Assembly (NCBI GenBank): GCA_029246085.1
Contig: JAQWOB010000023.1
Span: 1-54,541 of the forward strand
Length of the DNA stretch: 54,541 nt
Reading direction: 5' to 3'
From: Gammaproteobacteria bacterium
GTDB taxonomy: Bacteria > Pseudomonadota > Gammaproteobacteria > GCA-002705445 > GCA-002716945
The position numbers were made by a program, and so were the translations under genes. The notes under the pieces are model-generated. The model did not search any database and was not told the origin of the DNA. It saw only the letters and a program-made list of their open reading frames with translations. Numbering within the stretch: the first letter of the stretch is position 1; each line of letters starts with the position of its first letter. This document shows, piece by piece, positions 1 to 9,774 of this stretch.

Positions 1-58
1 GACAGAGTTATTAGTTTAATTCCATATCAAAATAATAGTACCTACACATACACTCACT

Positions 59-67
59 TGCTATAAT
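59..67 (+). promoter_or_regulatory. Putative extended -10 promoter element (TGCTATAAT)
   Basis: TG-C-TATAAT at 59-67, 24 nt upstream of a small ORF with a GGAG Shine-Dalgarno-like sequence at 81-84. Confidence 0.5.
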
Positions 68-90
68 ACATTCGAATCAAGGAGCTAAAT

Positions 91-195
91 ATGGATAGTC
101 TAAGCGAATTTATATATAACTGGGGCCCACTAGTAACATTCTTCATATTCATAGGGGCAATGGTATACATTTACTTTACAGGTGAATTTGATTAA
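91..195 (+). CDS. 34-aa single-TM microprotein, unknown function
   Basis: ATG..TAA, MDSLSEFIYNWGPLVTFFIFIGAMVYIYFTGEFD; GGAG RBS 7 bp upstream; preceded by extended -10. Confidence 0.5.
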   Translation: MDSLSEFIYNWGPLVTFFIFIGAMVYIYFTGEFD

Positions 196-350
196 TTGAG
201 AGAACCTAGGTTATTGAGGGTATAGGGATACTTTAACATTTGAAAGCATTGGTATCACTGGAAATGAGAGGAGGTGCAAGACTCATCCTTGATCATTCAA
301 ACATATTTTGTGTAGTTTTTGTTTTAGGGTTTATAGGCTAACATTCTGTT

Positions 351-476
351 ATGAACAATTATTTTATTTATATTTTTTCATCATATGCAATAGTTATTAC
401 TTTTATGGTTATAAATTTATTACTACTTTATAAGCAATTTAGTGATACGAAGACTATGATCAAGAAAAGAGGCTAA
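351..476 (+). CDS. ccmD: Heme exporter protein CcmD
   Basis: 41 aa, MNNYFIYIFSSYAIVITFMVINLLLLYKQFSDTKTMIKKRG; single TM, directly upstream of ccmE. Confidence 0.7.
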   Translation: MNNYFIYIFSSYAIVITFMVINLLLLYKQFSDTKTMIKKRG

Positions 477-480
477 GTAT

Positions 481-942
481 ATGAAAAAAAGAACCCTGAG
501 AATTTATTATGTTGCTTTCATTCTAATCTCATTAAGTATTATTTTTTTCTTATTTATAAAAACTTTTAATGAAAATCTTTTATTTTATAGAAGCCCATCT
601 CAAATAACTGCCGGAGAATTTCCGAAAGATTATATATTTAGAGTTGGAGGGGTCGTACTAGATGGAACTCTGATTAAAAGTAAAACCTCAACTAATGTAA
701 AGTTTTCCATAACTGATTATGAAAAAACAATTGGTATTAGTTATAATGGAATTCTTCCAGATTTATTTAGAGAAGGACAGGGTGTAGTGATCAGAGGAAA
801 GCTAGGTACTGATGGCATTTTTTATGCAGAAGAAGTATTGGCTAAGCATGATGAGACATATATGCCGCCAGAAGTATTAGACAGCTTAAAAATGAAAGAA
901 AAAACAATAGAAGATACTACAAAATCTATGAATATTTATTAA
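481..942 (+). CDS. ccmE: Cytochrome c maturation heme chaperone CcmE
   Basis: N-terminal TM plus OB-fold; heme-binding His context VLAKHDETYMPPEV. Confidence 0.95.
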   Translation: MKKRTLRIYYVAFILISLSIIFFLFIKTFNENLLFYRSPSQITAGEFPKDYIFRVGGVVLDGTLIKSKTSTNVKFSITDYEKTIGISYNGILPDLFREGQGVVIRGKLGTDGIFYAEEVLAKHDETYMPPEVLDSLKMKEKTIEDTTKSMNIY

Positions 943-946
943 CAAT

Positions 947-2875
947 ATGATTTCTTATATAGGATCTTTTATAATATTAATAGCTCTTCTAAACGCAAGT
1001 TTATTAGTTCTATCTAAACCTATACTGTCCAAAATAACTTCTGACTATGATTCTTTAATTTTATCTACATCAAAACTTCAATTTCCATTAGTTCTAATAG
1101 CTTTTATTTGTTTGATTGTTGCTTTTGTAAACGATGATTTCTCTTTAAAATATATTTCTTCTAATTCAAATTCTGCATTACCGTTCTTCTATAAAATATC
1201 AGCCACTTGGGCCGGACATGAGGGGTCTATGCTTTTATGGTGTTTAATATTAAGTTTTTGGACATTTATGGCAAGCATGTATAGCAAATCTTTGGATACA
1301 CAATTCAGGCTTAAATTTTTATCAATTATGGGTTTTCTAAATCTAGGATTTTTACTTTTTCTAGTATTCACCTCAAACCCTTTTGAAAAGAATATTTCGA
1401 TACCTATTGATGGAAAAGACTTGAATCCTTTGTTACAAGACTTTGGTTTAATCATACACCCGCCTATGCTTTATATGGGATATGTGGGATTATCTGTTGT
1501 TTTTAGTTTTGCCGTTACTTGTCTCTTGCAACATGATTTTAAAAAGGAATGGGCAAAATGGATACGACCTTGGGCTCTAATGTCATGGAGTTTCTTAACA
1601 CTAGGAATAGCTCTAGGCAGCTGGTGGGCATACTATGAGTTAGGTTGGGGAGGTTGGTGGTTCTGGGACCCTGTAGAAAATGCATCATTTATGCCATGGC
1701 TTATAACTACAGCTTTAATACACTCATTGATAACATGTGAACAGAAATCAATGTTTAAAAACTGGACTATTTTGCTTTCAATTATGGCTTTTTCATTAAG
1801 TTTGTTAGGAACCTTTTTAGTAAGGTCAGGAATTCTTATTTCAGTACACTCATTTGCAAATGATCCAGCAAGAGGGGCTTTTATCTTATTATTCTTAACT
1901 ATAGTTGTCGGAGGATCACTTTTAATTTATTTTAAAAATTCACCTAAAATTAAAGATAATATTTCATTTGATTTCTTTTCAAGAGAAAGCTTCTTTTTAA
2001 TTAATAATATTCTTCTTGTAACAGCAACTTTTACAATATTATTAGGAACAATGTATCCTTTACTGTTAGATTTGCTTGGACTTGAAAAAATATCTGTCGG
2101 TGTTCCATACTATAATGCAGTTTTTCTTCCAATCATGACACCATTAGCACTTCTTGCGGGGTATATACCTATATTGTTTCTTTCAAAGCGTAAGGATAAA
2201 AAATACATACTCAACCACTTACTCGCAAGTTTATTGGTTGTAATATTTTTGTCTTTATTAAGTATAGCTTTTTTTGATAACTTCAATTTAAATGTATTGT
2301 TGGGAATTTTCATATTCATCTGGATATCATTCAACATAATATATGATTTGATCAACAGATATTATCTTTCTAAGACAAAGAATATATTTTTCAAAAATAT
2401 AGGAATGACTTTAGCTCATCTTGGATTAGCAGTTTTTATTTTAGGAGCAACAATTGTTGAAAATAATAAGGTTGAAAAAGAAATTGTAGTAAAAATTGGG
2501 GAAACAATAGAAATTAAAAATTATGCTTTTAAATTTAAAAGTATAAGCGAATATGATGGACCTAATTACTTAGGAGTTAAGGCTAAATTTCTTGTATATG
2601 AAAACAATAATCTTATAACAGAGCTTTATCCTGAAAAAAGAATATATGCTTCTAATAATAATATGCCAATGACAGAAGCTGGCATAGATCCAGGGCTCAG
2701 TAGAGATTTATACATCACCCTGGGCAGTCTTATAAATGATGATGTGTGGTCTGTTAGAATATATCATAAGCCTTTTATTAGACTGATATGGTTGGGAGCC
2801 TTGATGATGGTTTTCGGCGGAGTTCTCAGTGTTCTCTCTAAAAGAAAGAGTAAATCTATAGCTCTTTCAGGGTAA
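947..2875 (+). CDS. ccmF: Heme lyase CcmF
   Basis: Multi-TM; WWD-type motif GWGGWWFWDPVENASFMPWL. Confidence 0.97.
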   Translation: MISYIGSFIILIALLNASLLVLSKPILSKITSDYDSLILSTSKLQFPLVLIAFICLIVAFVNDDFSLKYISSNSNSALPFFYKISATWAGHEGSMLLWCLILSFWTFMASMYSKSLDTQFRLKFLSIMGFLNLGFLLFLVFTSNPFEKNISIPIDGKDLNPLLQDFGLIIHPPMLYMGYVGLSVVFSFAVTCLLQHDFKKEWAKWIRPWALMSWSFLTLGIALGSWWAYYELGWGGWWFWDPVENASFMPWLITTALIHSLITCEQKSMFKNWTILLSIMAFSLSLLGTFLVRSGILISVHSFANDPARGAFILLFLTIVVGGSLLIYFKNSPKIKDNISFDFFSRESFFLINNILLVTATFTILLGTMYPLLLDLLGLEKISVGVPYYNAVFLPIMTPLALLAGYIPILFLSKRKDKKYILNHLLASLLVVIFLSLLSIAFFDNFNLNVLLGIFIFIWISFNIIYDLINRYYLSKTKNIFFKNIGMTLAHLGLAVFILGATIVENNKVEKEIVVKIGETIEIKNYAFKFKSISEYDGPNYLGVKAKFLVYENNNLITELYPEKRIYASNNNMPMTEAGIDPGLSRDLYITLGSLINDDVWSVRIYHKPFIRLIWLGALMMVFGGVLSVLSKRKSKSIALSG

Positions 2876-2881
2876 AATAAG

Positions 2882-3406
2882 ATGAAGATTAAAATACCTC
2901 TGATTATTTTTATTTTTTTTATAGCAGTTCTTTTTTTTGGTTTATTTATAGAAACCAGAACTATACAGTCGCCGTTGATTGGTAAAAAATTGCCGAATTA
3001 TGAATTAGTAGAATTAAATACTGGTTATAAATCAGATATATACATGTTGCCTAATGAGCCATTCCTATTAAATGTATGGGCTAGCTGGTGTTTAGAATGC
3101 ATCAGAGAACATTCAGTATTAACAAATATAGCTAAAGATAAAAAATTAAAGATAGTTGGTATAAACTATAAAGACGAGAGAAATGATGCGCTTGGCTGGT
3201 TATCAATTTATGGCAACCCATACCTTTATAATATATATGATTATACTGGTCAGCTTGGTTTAGATTTGGGAGTATATGGAGTACCAGAAACTTTTTTAGT
3301 TGATAAAAATAGAATAATCAGAGCAAAGCATATTGGAGCTATCACTAATGATATTTATCAACAGCAAATAATACCCATGGTTGAGAAGATTAATGAAGGC
3401 AATTAA
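2882..3406 (+). CDS. ccmG: Thiol:disulfide interchange protein CcmG/DsbE
   Basis: Signal anchor, thioredoxin fold with WCLEC active site, GVYGVPETFLVD. Confidence 0.93.
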   Translation: MKIKIPLIIFIFFIAVLFFGLFIETRTIQSPLIGKKLPNYELVELNTGYKSDIYMLPNEPFLLNVWASWCLECIREHSVLTNIAKDKKLKIVGINYKDERNDALGWLSIYGNPYLYNIYDYTGQLGLDLGVYGVPETFLVDKNRIIRAKHIGAITNDIYQQQIIPMVEKINEGN

Positions 3407-3767
3407 AGATTTTATATATGCTGGAATACTGATATCTATTATACAAATAGGAGCATTAGCTGACGCAAAAAAAGATGATATTCTTTATAATCAAATGATA
3501 ACTGAAATAAGGTGTATGGTTTGCCAAAATCAAAATATTGCTGAATCTGAAGCTCCTCTAGCAATTGATCTAAGAAATAAGGTAAGAGAGATGGTAGATG
3601 AGGGAAAAGATGAAGACTATATCAAAGGATACATGTCTGAAAGATATAGTGATTTTATATTATATGAACCTTCTTTTTCTCCTAGAAATTTAATATTATG
3701 GCTTGGGCCATTTTTATTTTTATTTATTATTAGTTATTACTTTTTTCGGAGAAGTTTGAAAAAGTGA
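3393..3767 (+). CDS. ccmH: Cytochrome c maturation protein CcmH
   Basis: RCMVCQNQNIAESEAPLAIDLR motif; start trimmed to the internal ATG. Confidence 0.93.
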   Translation: MKAIKDFIYAGILISIIQIGALADAKKDDILYNQMITEIRCMVCQNQNIAESEAPLAIDLRNKVREMVDEGKDEDYIKGYMSERYSDFILYEPSFSPRNLILWLGPFLFLFIISYYFFRRSLKK

Positions 3768-4726
3768 TTTATTTAATTTTAGCCCTTTTATCATTTATAT
3801 ATTTTTTGTTTCTATATAAAAACTTTGGTGAAAAATCTAGATTAGCAAAACAAGGTTTGAGCATCAATTTAATTTTTATAATTCTATTCATTGGGGCTAC
3901 CATAATTTTTTTTAAAGATTCTGGGGTATTAGAAAAACAAGAGTATGATGAAATATTAAGTAAACACCAAGAGATTAGAAATAATATTCTTACTATTAAA
4001 AAGAATATACCTGTGCTTAAAATAAAATTAGAAAAAGATTCTGATTATTATCAAGGCTGGGTCATGTTAGCTAAATCTTATATTATTACGGATAATCTGT
4101 TATTGTCTGCAGATTCTTATGAAAAAGCTATATCAATAAAAAATAATGATAGTTTGATTTTGGAAGAATATATTAATATTTTAAGAAGAATTGATTCCAA
4201 GTCAAATAAAGAAAAAATTATAAAAACTTTTGATAAGCTTATATTTTTGAATCCATCTGATATAACTGTCTATAATATGAAGCTAAATTATTCTGTTGAA
4301 ATAAATGATGCTACCTTAACAAAAGAAATTTTAAATAATGTTGTTAATAATAATTTAATTAAAGATAAGACTCCTTATATTCAAGCATTAAAAGAATTAA
4401 ATTCATCTTCTAATAAATTTACATTTGAAATAAAATTATCTAACAAAATATATAAATCTTTAAAATTAATACCATATATATTTTTTATCTTAAAAGATAA
4501 GGTTGACGGACCACCTTTTGCTGTAAAAAAGGTTTCTAGCATTACTCTTGGTAAAGAGATAATCATCTCGTCTGAAAATAAAATGATAAAGGGTTTGGAT
4601 CTTCCAAAAAATGTTACATTATATATTAAAGGAAGTGAAAATAATTATGTTGATGATAAGATGCTTGATTTGTTTGAATCTGAAGCTTTGAATCTTTTAT
4701 CCAATACATCTTATGTTGTGGACTAG
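3764..4726 (+). CDS. ccmI: CcmI-like c-type cytochrome biogenesis protein (TM + TPR)
   Basis: GTG start overlapping the ccmH stop; TM helices then TPR-like repeats; end of ccm operon. Confidence 0.8.
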   Translation: MIYLILALLSFIYFLFLYKNFGEKSRLAKQGLSINLIFIILFIGATIIFFKDSGVLEKQEYDEILSKHQEIRNNILTIKKNIPVLKIKLEKDSDYYQGWVMLAKSYIITDNLLLSADSYEKAISIKNNDSLILEEYINILRRIDSKSNKEKIIKTFDKLIFLNPSDITVYNMKLNYSVEINDATLTKEILNNVVNNNLIKDKTPYIQALKELNSSSNKFTFEIKLSNKIYKSLKLIPYIFFILKDKVDGPPFAVKKVSSITLGKEIIISSENKMIKGLDLPKNVTLYIKGSENNYVDDKMLDLFESEALNLLSNTSYVVD

Positions 4727-5421
4727 AGAGTTATCCTGTCATCAAATACGAAACAATCGCCTTCCCACCTGCCTTTGCTTTTATTTTTGTTCAGGTAATT
4801 AATTATGCCGCCCTTGAGCTGAAAAACATTTTTAAAACCAAGATTAGTTAAGGCTACACTAGCTTTTTCACATCTTATTCCACCAGTGCAAAATATTGCA
4901 ATATCTTTTTCTTTATCTATGTCTTCTATTGTTTTAAGTGATTTTTCTATATCACTGAAATTCAAAAGATTAAGGCTTTTTGAATTTTTGAAAGTCCCCA
5001 TTAGGTATTCAAATCTATTTCGCATATCAATTACAAGGGTCTCTTGTTCTAGCAGTACATCCCAATCCTTAGGCTCTAAAGATTTATTTTTAACAATTAC
5101 TTCTTCTGATATAGAAAAACCTGCCTTAATAATTTCATCTTTCACTTTCACTTTTAACTTAGTAAATACTTTTTTACTCACTTTTGATTCATTAAAATGT
5201 ATATCTCCTAAACCTAATAATTTCTTGATATATGTTTTGGCTGACTCAATATCTTGTATTGGTCCGCATATATTTGCATTAATACCTTCATTCGCAATTA
5301 GTACTGTCCCTAATATATCTAAGTTGTTTAGAAAATTAAAAATATTAAATCTAGTTCTTTCGGTTTCTGTTATTTGAGTAAATTTGTAGAAACTAATTAC
5401 TCTATCTATTTTTTTATGCAT
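4723..5421 (-). CDS. trhO: Rhodanese-related tRNA uridine hydroxylase (UPF0176/TrhO), short form
   Basis: Rhodanese active site CTGGIRCEKAS; N-terminal acylphosphatase-like domain. Confidence 0.85.
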   Translation of the reverse strand: MHKKIDRVISFYKFTQITETERTRFNIFNFLNNLDILGTVLIANEGINANICGPIQDIESAKTYIKKLLGLGDIHFNESKVSKKVFTKLKVKVKDEIIKAGFSISEEVIVKNKSLEPKDWDVLLEQETLVIDMRNRFEYLMGTFKNSKSLNLLNFSDIEKSLKTIEDIDKEKDIAIFCTGGIRCEKASVALTNLGFKNVFQLKGGIINYLNKNKSKGRWEGDCFVFDDRITL

Positions 5422-6074
5422 AAAGTCATTCCGTCATAAATCGATATAAGGCAATGATCAACTCTTTCATCCTTAGCTATGAAATTATTTAACAATTTTA
5501 TAGATTTAGTGCTAGAAGAGTTATCATTTTCATCTAATACTTTTCCTTTCCAGATTGTGTTATCTATAATAATTATTCCGCCCGATCTAATTAATTTTAA
5601 AGATTTTTCATAATAATCTAAATAATTACTTTTGTCAGCATCTATAAATACGAAATCAAATGTATTTTCAAGATTACTAGAAATAAAATTATCCAAGGTA
5701 TCTTTAGCATTCCCTAGTAAAAGCTCTATCTTATTATTAAGTTTTAGTTTATCCCAATATTTTTCTGCAATGTGAGTAAACTCTTTAGATTTATCTAGGG
5801 CAAATAGCTTTCCATTTTTTACCATGCCTTCTGCTATACAAATAGAGCTATACCCTGTAAATACACCTATTTCAATACATTTTGTAAACCCACCTAACGT
5901 ACAAATCATTTTAATTAATGCTCCTTGTGCTGCACCAATTTGCATTATAGAGATATCGCCAAGTCCAGATGTCTCATCACGTAGTTCTTTCAAGACAGGA
6001 GATTCTTTATAGCCAACTAAATCTATATATGACCTTAATTTATTTGGATCTAATTGAGTATCTTTATGCTTCAT
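5406..6074 (-). CDS. SAM-dependent O-methyltransferase (family 3)
   Basis: CIEIGVFTGYSSICIAEG, FIDADKSNYLDYYE, GGIIIIDNTIWKGKV. Confidence 0.9.
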   Translation of the reverse strand: MKHKDTQLDPNKLRSYIDLVGYKESPVLKELRDETSGLGDISIMQIGAAQGALIKMICTLGGFTKCIEIGVFTGYSSICIAEGMVKNGKLFALDKSKEFTHIAEKYWDKLKLNNKIELLLGNAKDTLDNFISSNLENTFDFVFIDADKSNYLDYYEKSLKLIRSGGIIIIDNTIWKGKVLDENDNSSSTKSIKLLNNFIAKDERVDHCLISIYDGMTLCIKK

Positions 6075-6659
6075 CTATTGTTTAATTGCTTCAAACTCTA
6101 TTATCAAATCTATTTGATCGCCAACAAGATTTTTTTTAACAGCATAATTCATGCCAAAGTCTGATCTATTAAAGCTAGCTGTTGCAGATACACCCATCAC
6201 AATTGGTTTAGTGAAACCAAAGGGATATTTCTCAATTTTATTAATAACAGCATTTAGAATAATTTTTTTTGATATACCTAATAATGTTAATTCTCCAGAA
6301 ACTTTATTAGGGTTTTTATTTAAATCATTATTAGCTGCTTTAAAAGTCATTATTGGAAAACTTTTTACATTAAGAAAGTCAGGACTTTTTAAGTGTGAAT
6401 CTCTTTTTTCATGATTGGTAAATACGCTAGATGTATCAATAATTATTTCTACATTTGAGAGAATATTTTTATCTTTATCATAGGAGAATGAACCACTGAC
6501 TTTTTTAAACATTCCAAGTGTTTTTGCATAGCCAGCATGCTCAACTAGAAATCCTAAACTAAAGTGAGATTCATCAATAACATAAGCATCATCTTTAGCA
6601 ATAACTAATTGAGTAAAAAATATACTTACGATGATAATTAATACCTTATATGTTCTCAT
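6075..6659 (-). CDS. YceI-like periplasmic lipocalin-fold protein
   Basis: Signal peptide MRTYKVLIIIVSIFFTQLVIA; YVIDESHFSLGFLVEHAG..HLKSPDFLNVKSFPIMTF. Confidence 0.9.
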   Translation of the reverse strand: MRTYKVLIIIVSIFFTQLVIAKDDAYVIDESHFSLGFLVEHAGYAKTLGMFKKVSGSFSYDKDKNILSNVEIIIDTSSVFTNHEKRDSHLKSPDFLNVKSFPIMTFKAANNDLNKNPNKVSGELTLLGISKKIILNAVINKIEKYPFGFTKPIVMGVSATASFNRSDFGMNYAVKKNLVGDQIDLIIEFEAIKQ

Positions 6660-7374
6660 GCTTTTCCCTCTTATATAACCAAAGTATATCCTTTGCGAAA
6701 GAAAAAGTAATGACAAATAATGATATCAATACTAAATAACTTAATGATATATCTTTAATATATTGGCTATGACAAATTATTAATAAAAATGTTGATAGGG
6801 CGCAGCTAATTTTCCTGTAATAACTTTCTGGAAGATCATACTTCATCCATTTACATTTATTCATGGATATTAAAAATAAATATCTATAGGTAGGGATTAA
6901 AAATACTATTATAGATACATCTTTATTCAGATATAAAGAGATAGATAGTATTAATATTAATAGAGTATCAGCATCTTGATCAAATATTTCTCCAAAACTA
7001 TTTTGTTCATTAAATCTTCTTGCTATATACCCATCAACCCCATCCAAGCATAAAGCTAAAAAAGCTATCAAGGCAAAGTAGCTATTATGGTAAAAATTTT
7101 TTAAAATATCTTGGTCTGAAAATGCATTTATAGATATAGATAGAAGAATTATTGATATTATTACCCTTAAATATGTCACCTCAGAAGCATATGTAAATTT
7201 ATTTTCCTTAAAATGGTTAAATATATAAAATATAAGAGTTGAAATAATTAAAAATAATATAGTATTTTGTAGTACTATTAATAGTGTTAGGTCTTTGTAT
7301 AAAATAGCACCAAGCAATATTATTAAGGCTAAATATGCTCTCGAGATAGTTTTTAGTATAAAGAAATTAATCAT
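6646..7374 (-). CDS. CDP-alcohol phosphatidyltransferase family protein
   Basis: DG-VDGYIARRFNEQNSFGEIFDQDAD matches the CDP-alcohol phosphotransferase motif; multi-TM. Confidence 0.88.
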   Translation of the reverse strand: MINFFILKTISRAYLALIILLGAILYKDLTLLIVLQNTILFLIISTLIFYIFNHFKENKFTYASEVTYLRVIISIILLSISINAFSDQDILKNFYHNSYFALIAFLALCLDGVDGYIARRFNEQNSFGEIFDQDADTLLILILSISLYLNKDVSIIVFLIPTYRYLFLISMNKCKWMKYDLPESYYRKISCALSTFLLIICHSQYIKDISLSYLVLISLFVITFSFAKDILWLYKREKHENI

Positions 7375-7394
7375 AATTAATATTTAAGTGTAGT

Positions 7395-8378
7395 ATGAAA
7401 AAAATAAACGCACAATCATTCTGGATTAAGAAAAAAAATAGTAGTTATATAAAAAGCCATACTATTGATTCACCAAAGGAAAACGAGATTTTAATTCAAA
7501 CAGTATATAGTGGAATCAGCTATGGAACAGAAAAAATTGTTTATACCGGAGCTGTTCCTGACAGTCAAAAAGAATTAATGAAGTGCCCATATCAAGAGGG
7601 AAAATTCGGCTCAGATGTTAAATATGGGTATATGAATATAGGTAAAGTAATAGAAGGTTCATCTAAGTTTAAAGGAAAATATGTATATACATTGTACCCT
7701 CATCAAACACATTATGTATTAAATGAATCTGAGGTAACTCTAATTTCAGAATCAATTCCACTAAAAAGGTGTTTATTGACAGCAAACATGGAGACTGCAG
7801 TAAATGGTATGTGGGATACGTTGCCGTCTTGTGGTGATAAAATATTAGTCATAGGTTCTGGAGTAGTTGGATTTTTAATGGCCTACTTACTGAAATCCAT
7901 ACCTGGTTGTGAAATATTACTGGTTGATAGTGATACAAAAAAAAGTAAACTTTCTAAAATATTTAATATTAATTTTAAAACCCAGATACCTAAAAACTAT
8001 AAGGCAAATATTATTTATGAGTGTTCTGGAAATGCTGATATTATAAATAGCCTAAGCAAGCATGTTAAAGATGAGGCCACTATTTGTATATTGAGTTGGT
8101 ATGGAGATAATGTTTCCAGAGTTAAATTTGGTGAAGAATTCCTTTCAAAAAGGATTAAGATTATTTTTTCTCAAGTATCAAAAGTTTCCCATAATAGAAG
8201 CAAATACTGGAATAATGTCCAAAGAAGAGAGTTAGCAATTAGTATGTTAAATGATGAGAGATTAGATCATCTAGTAGAAAACAAAATGATAAATTTTAAT
8301 AAGCTGCCAAAATTTTTCTCTGAAATGATAAAAGGACAGAAATTTTTTTGTAAAGTAGTAAGTTATGGAGATAAATAA
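7395..8378 (+). CDS. MDR-superfamily zinc-less dehydrogenase, BchC-like
   Basis: YSGISYGTEK..CPYQEGKFGSDVKYGYMNIGKV; Rossmann ILVIGSGVVGFLMAYLL; canonical Zn-ligand Cys not evident. Confidence 0.75.
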   Translation: MKKINAQSFWIKKKNSSYIKSHTIDSPKENEILIQTVYSGISYGTEKIVYTGAVPDSQKELMKCPYQEGKFGSDVKYGYMNIGKVIEGSSKFKGKYVYTLYPHQTHYVLNESEVTLISESIPLKRCLLTANMETAVNGMWDTLPSCGDKILVIGSGVVGFLMAYLLKSIPGCEILLVDSDTKKSKLSKIFNINFKTQIPKNYKANIIYECSGNADIINSLSKHVKDEATICILSWYGDNVSRVKFGEEFLSKRIKIIFSQVSKVSHNRSKYWNNVQRRELAISMLNDERLDHLVENKMINFNKLPKFFSEMIKGQKFFCKVVSYGDK

Positions 8379-8380
8379 CT

Positions 8381-8779
8381 ATGTATGAAGTAACTGTAAG
8401 AGATAATTTATTTATAGCTCATAGCTTAAAAGATGATTTTTTTGGGCCCGCTAAAAACCTCCATGGCGCAACTTATGTAATAGATTTAGTGATTAGAAGT
8501 AATCGAATAACAGATAAAAATGTTGTAATAGATATTGGGCTTGCGTCAAAATTACTTAATAATTGTATCAAGGCTTATAATTATAAAAATCTTGATGATA
8601 TTGATTTATTCTCAGGGATAATAACAACTACAGAATTTATGGCAAAACAATTAACTATGGACTTTATAAGCCAATTAAAAAAAGAAAAATTTGATATTTC
8701 ACAGTTATATTCAATTAAGATGATTTTAAATGAGTCACATGTTGCATCAGCATCTTATGAACAAAAAATTAATGAATGA
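8381..8779 (+). CDS. Divergent 6-pyruvoyl-tetrahydropterin synthase/QueD-fold protein
   Basis: FIAHSL..AKNLHGATYVIDL..VIDIGLASKLLNN..YNYKNLDD..TTTEFMAKQL..LNESHVASASY; PTPS-like layout with altered catalytic residues. Confidence 0.75.
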   Translation: MYEVTVRDNLFIAHSLKDDFFGPAKNLHGATYVIDLVIRSNRITDKNVVIDIGLASKLLNNCIKAYNYKNLDDIDLFSGIITTTEFMAKQLTMDFISQLKKEKFDISQLYSIKMILNESHVASASYEQKINE

Positions 8780-9774
8780 GAAAAATATATTTTATTTATC
8801 CTAAATTCGGCAGTACTATTACCGGTGGAACATTATATGATATTCAATTGTGCAAGTATTTAAAAAAAATATTTATTTATCACTCTGGCATAGTAGTCAA
8901 ACATGATATTTCTAGTATTGAGCTTTTTACAAAATTAAAGAAAATACCAAAAGAGTCCATTATAATAGTAGATGGCTATCTGGCTAACAGAATCAAATAT
9001 ATTATAAAAAAATTTGGCAATATTAGTTTACTAGTACATCATCCATGCTCATTAGAAGATCCCTCTAAAAGATCATCTAATCTTAAATTATATTTTAATG
9101 AAAAAATAGCTTTTACATATGCAAAATCAATAACAACTGTAAGCAAATATATGAAATTAAAAATTAGTAAGTATTTAAATAAGAATTCAAAGATACATGT
9201 AGTATATCCAGGTATCAGAGATTGTTTTTTTAATTATAATACCGCTACTAATTCTAAAAACCTTATATCAATTGGTAATATAATTCCAAGGAAAGGACAT
9301 GAGTGGCTGATAAAGTCATTGAGTAAACTAAAATTTGATTGGCATTTAAATATTATAGGAGATTATAGTATTGATAAGGATTATTACCAAAGACTAGACC
9401 TTTTGGTTAAGAGTTATAGACTGGAAGATAAAATAACATTTTTAGGTTCAGTGGAAACTGAGACTATGCTTGATTATTTAAAAAAATCAAAGTTATTCAT
9501 ACTTGCGACACATTATGAAGGCTTTGGCATGGCATTACTGGAGTCTTCAATTTCTGGAGTTAAAGTTATTACTACAGATTTGCCAGTATTAAGGGAAGTA
9601 TTGAAAAGCAGAGATGTTGATTTTGTCGAAGAAAATAATATTCAATCATTAGCTGAAACCATCGAGTATAATTTCAATAATTATACTTCTAAAAAAGTAT
9701 CTTCTAGCATTGGGAAGTATGGCTGGAAGAGAGCAGCAAGAAATTTTAAAATGGTGTTATATGGAACAAGGTAA
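8776..9774 (+). CDS. Family 4 glycosyltransferase
   Basis: ISIGNIIPRKGHEWLIKSL..FILATHYEGFGMALLESSISGVKVITTDLPVLREV; ATGA overlap with the upstream gene. Confidence 0.88.
   Translation: MRKIYFIYPKFGSTITGGTLYDIQLCKYLKKIFIYHSGIVVKHDISSIELFTKLKKIPKESIIIVDGYLANRIKYIIKKFGNISLLVHHPCSLEDPSKRSSNLKLYFNEKIAFTYAKSITTVSKYMKLKISKYLNKNSKIHVVYPGIRDCFFNYNTATNSKNLISIGNIIPRKGHEWLIKSLSKLKFDWHLNIIGDYSIDKDYYQRLDLLVKSYRLEDKITFLGSVETETMLDYLKKSKLFILATHYEGFGMALLESSISGVKVITTDLPVLREVLKSRDVDFVEENNIQSLAETIEYNFNNYTSKKVSSSIGKYGWKRAARNFKMVLYGTR

Noticed and set aside
240-341. Short TTG-start ORF LKALVSLEMRGGARLILDHSNIFCVVFVLGFIG
   Set aside because: No good RBS, no recognisable domain, and short enough to occur by chance.
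1189-1455. Minus-strand ORF inside ccmF (also 2110-2355 and 4381-4566)
   Set aside because: Antisense shadows of well-supported ccm genes.
4886-5377. 163-aa + strand ORF
   Set aside because: Lies entirely antisense to trhO, whose rhodanese motif is clear; no domain of its own.
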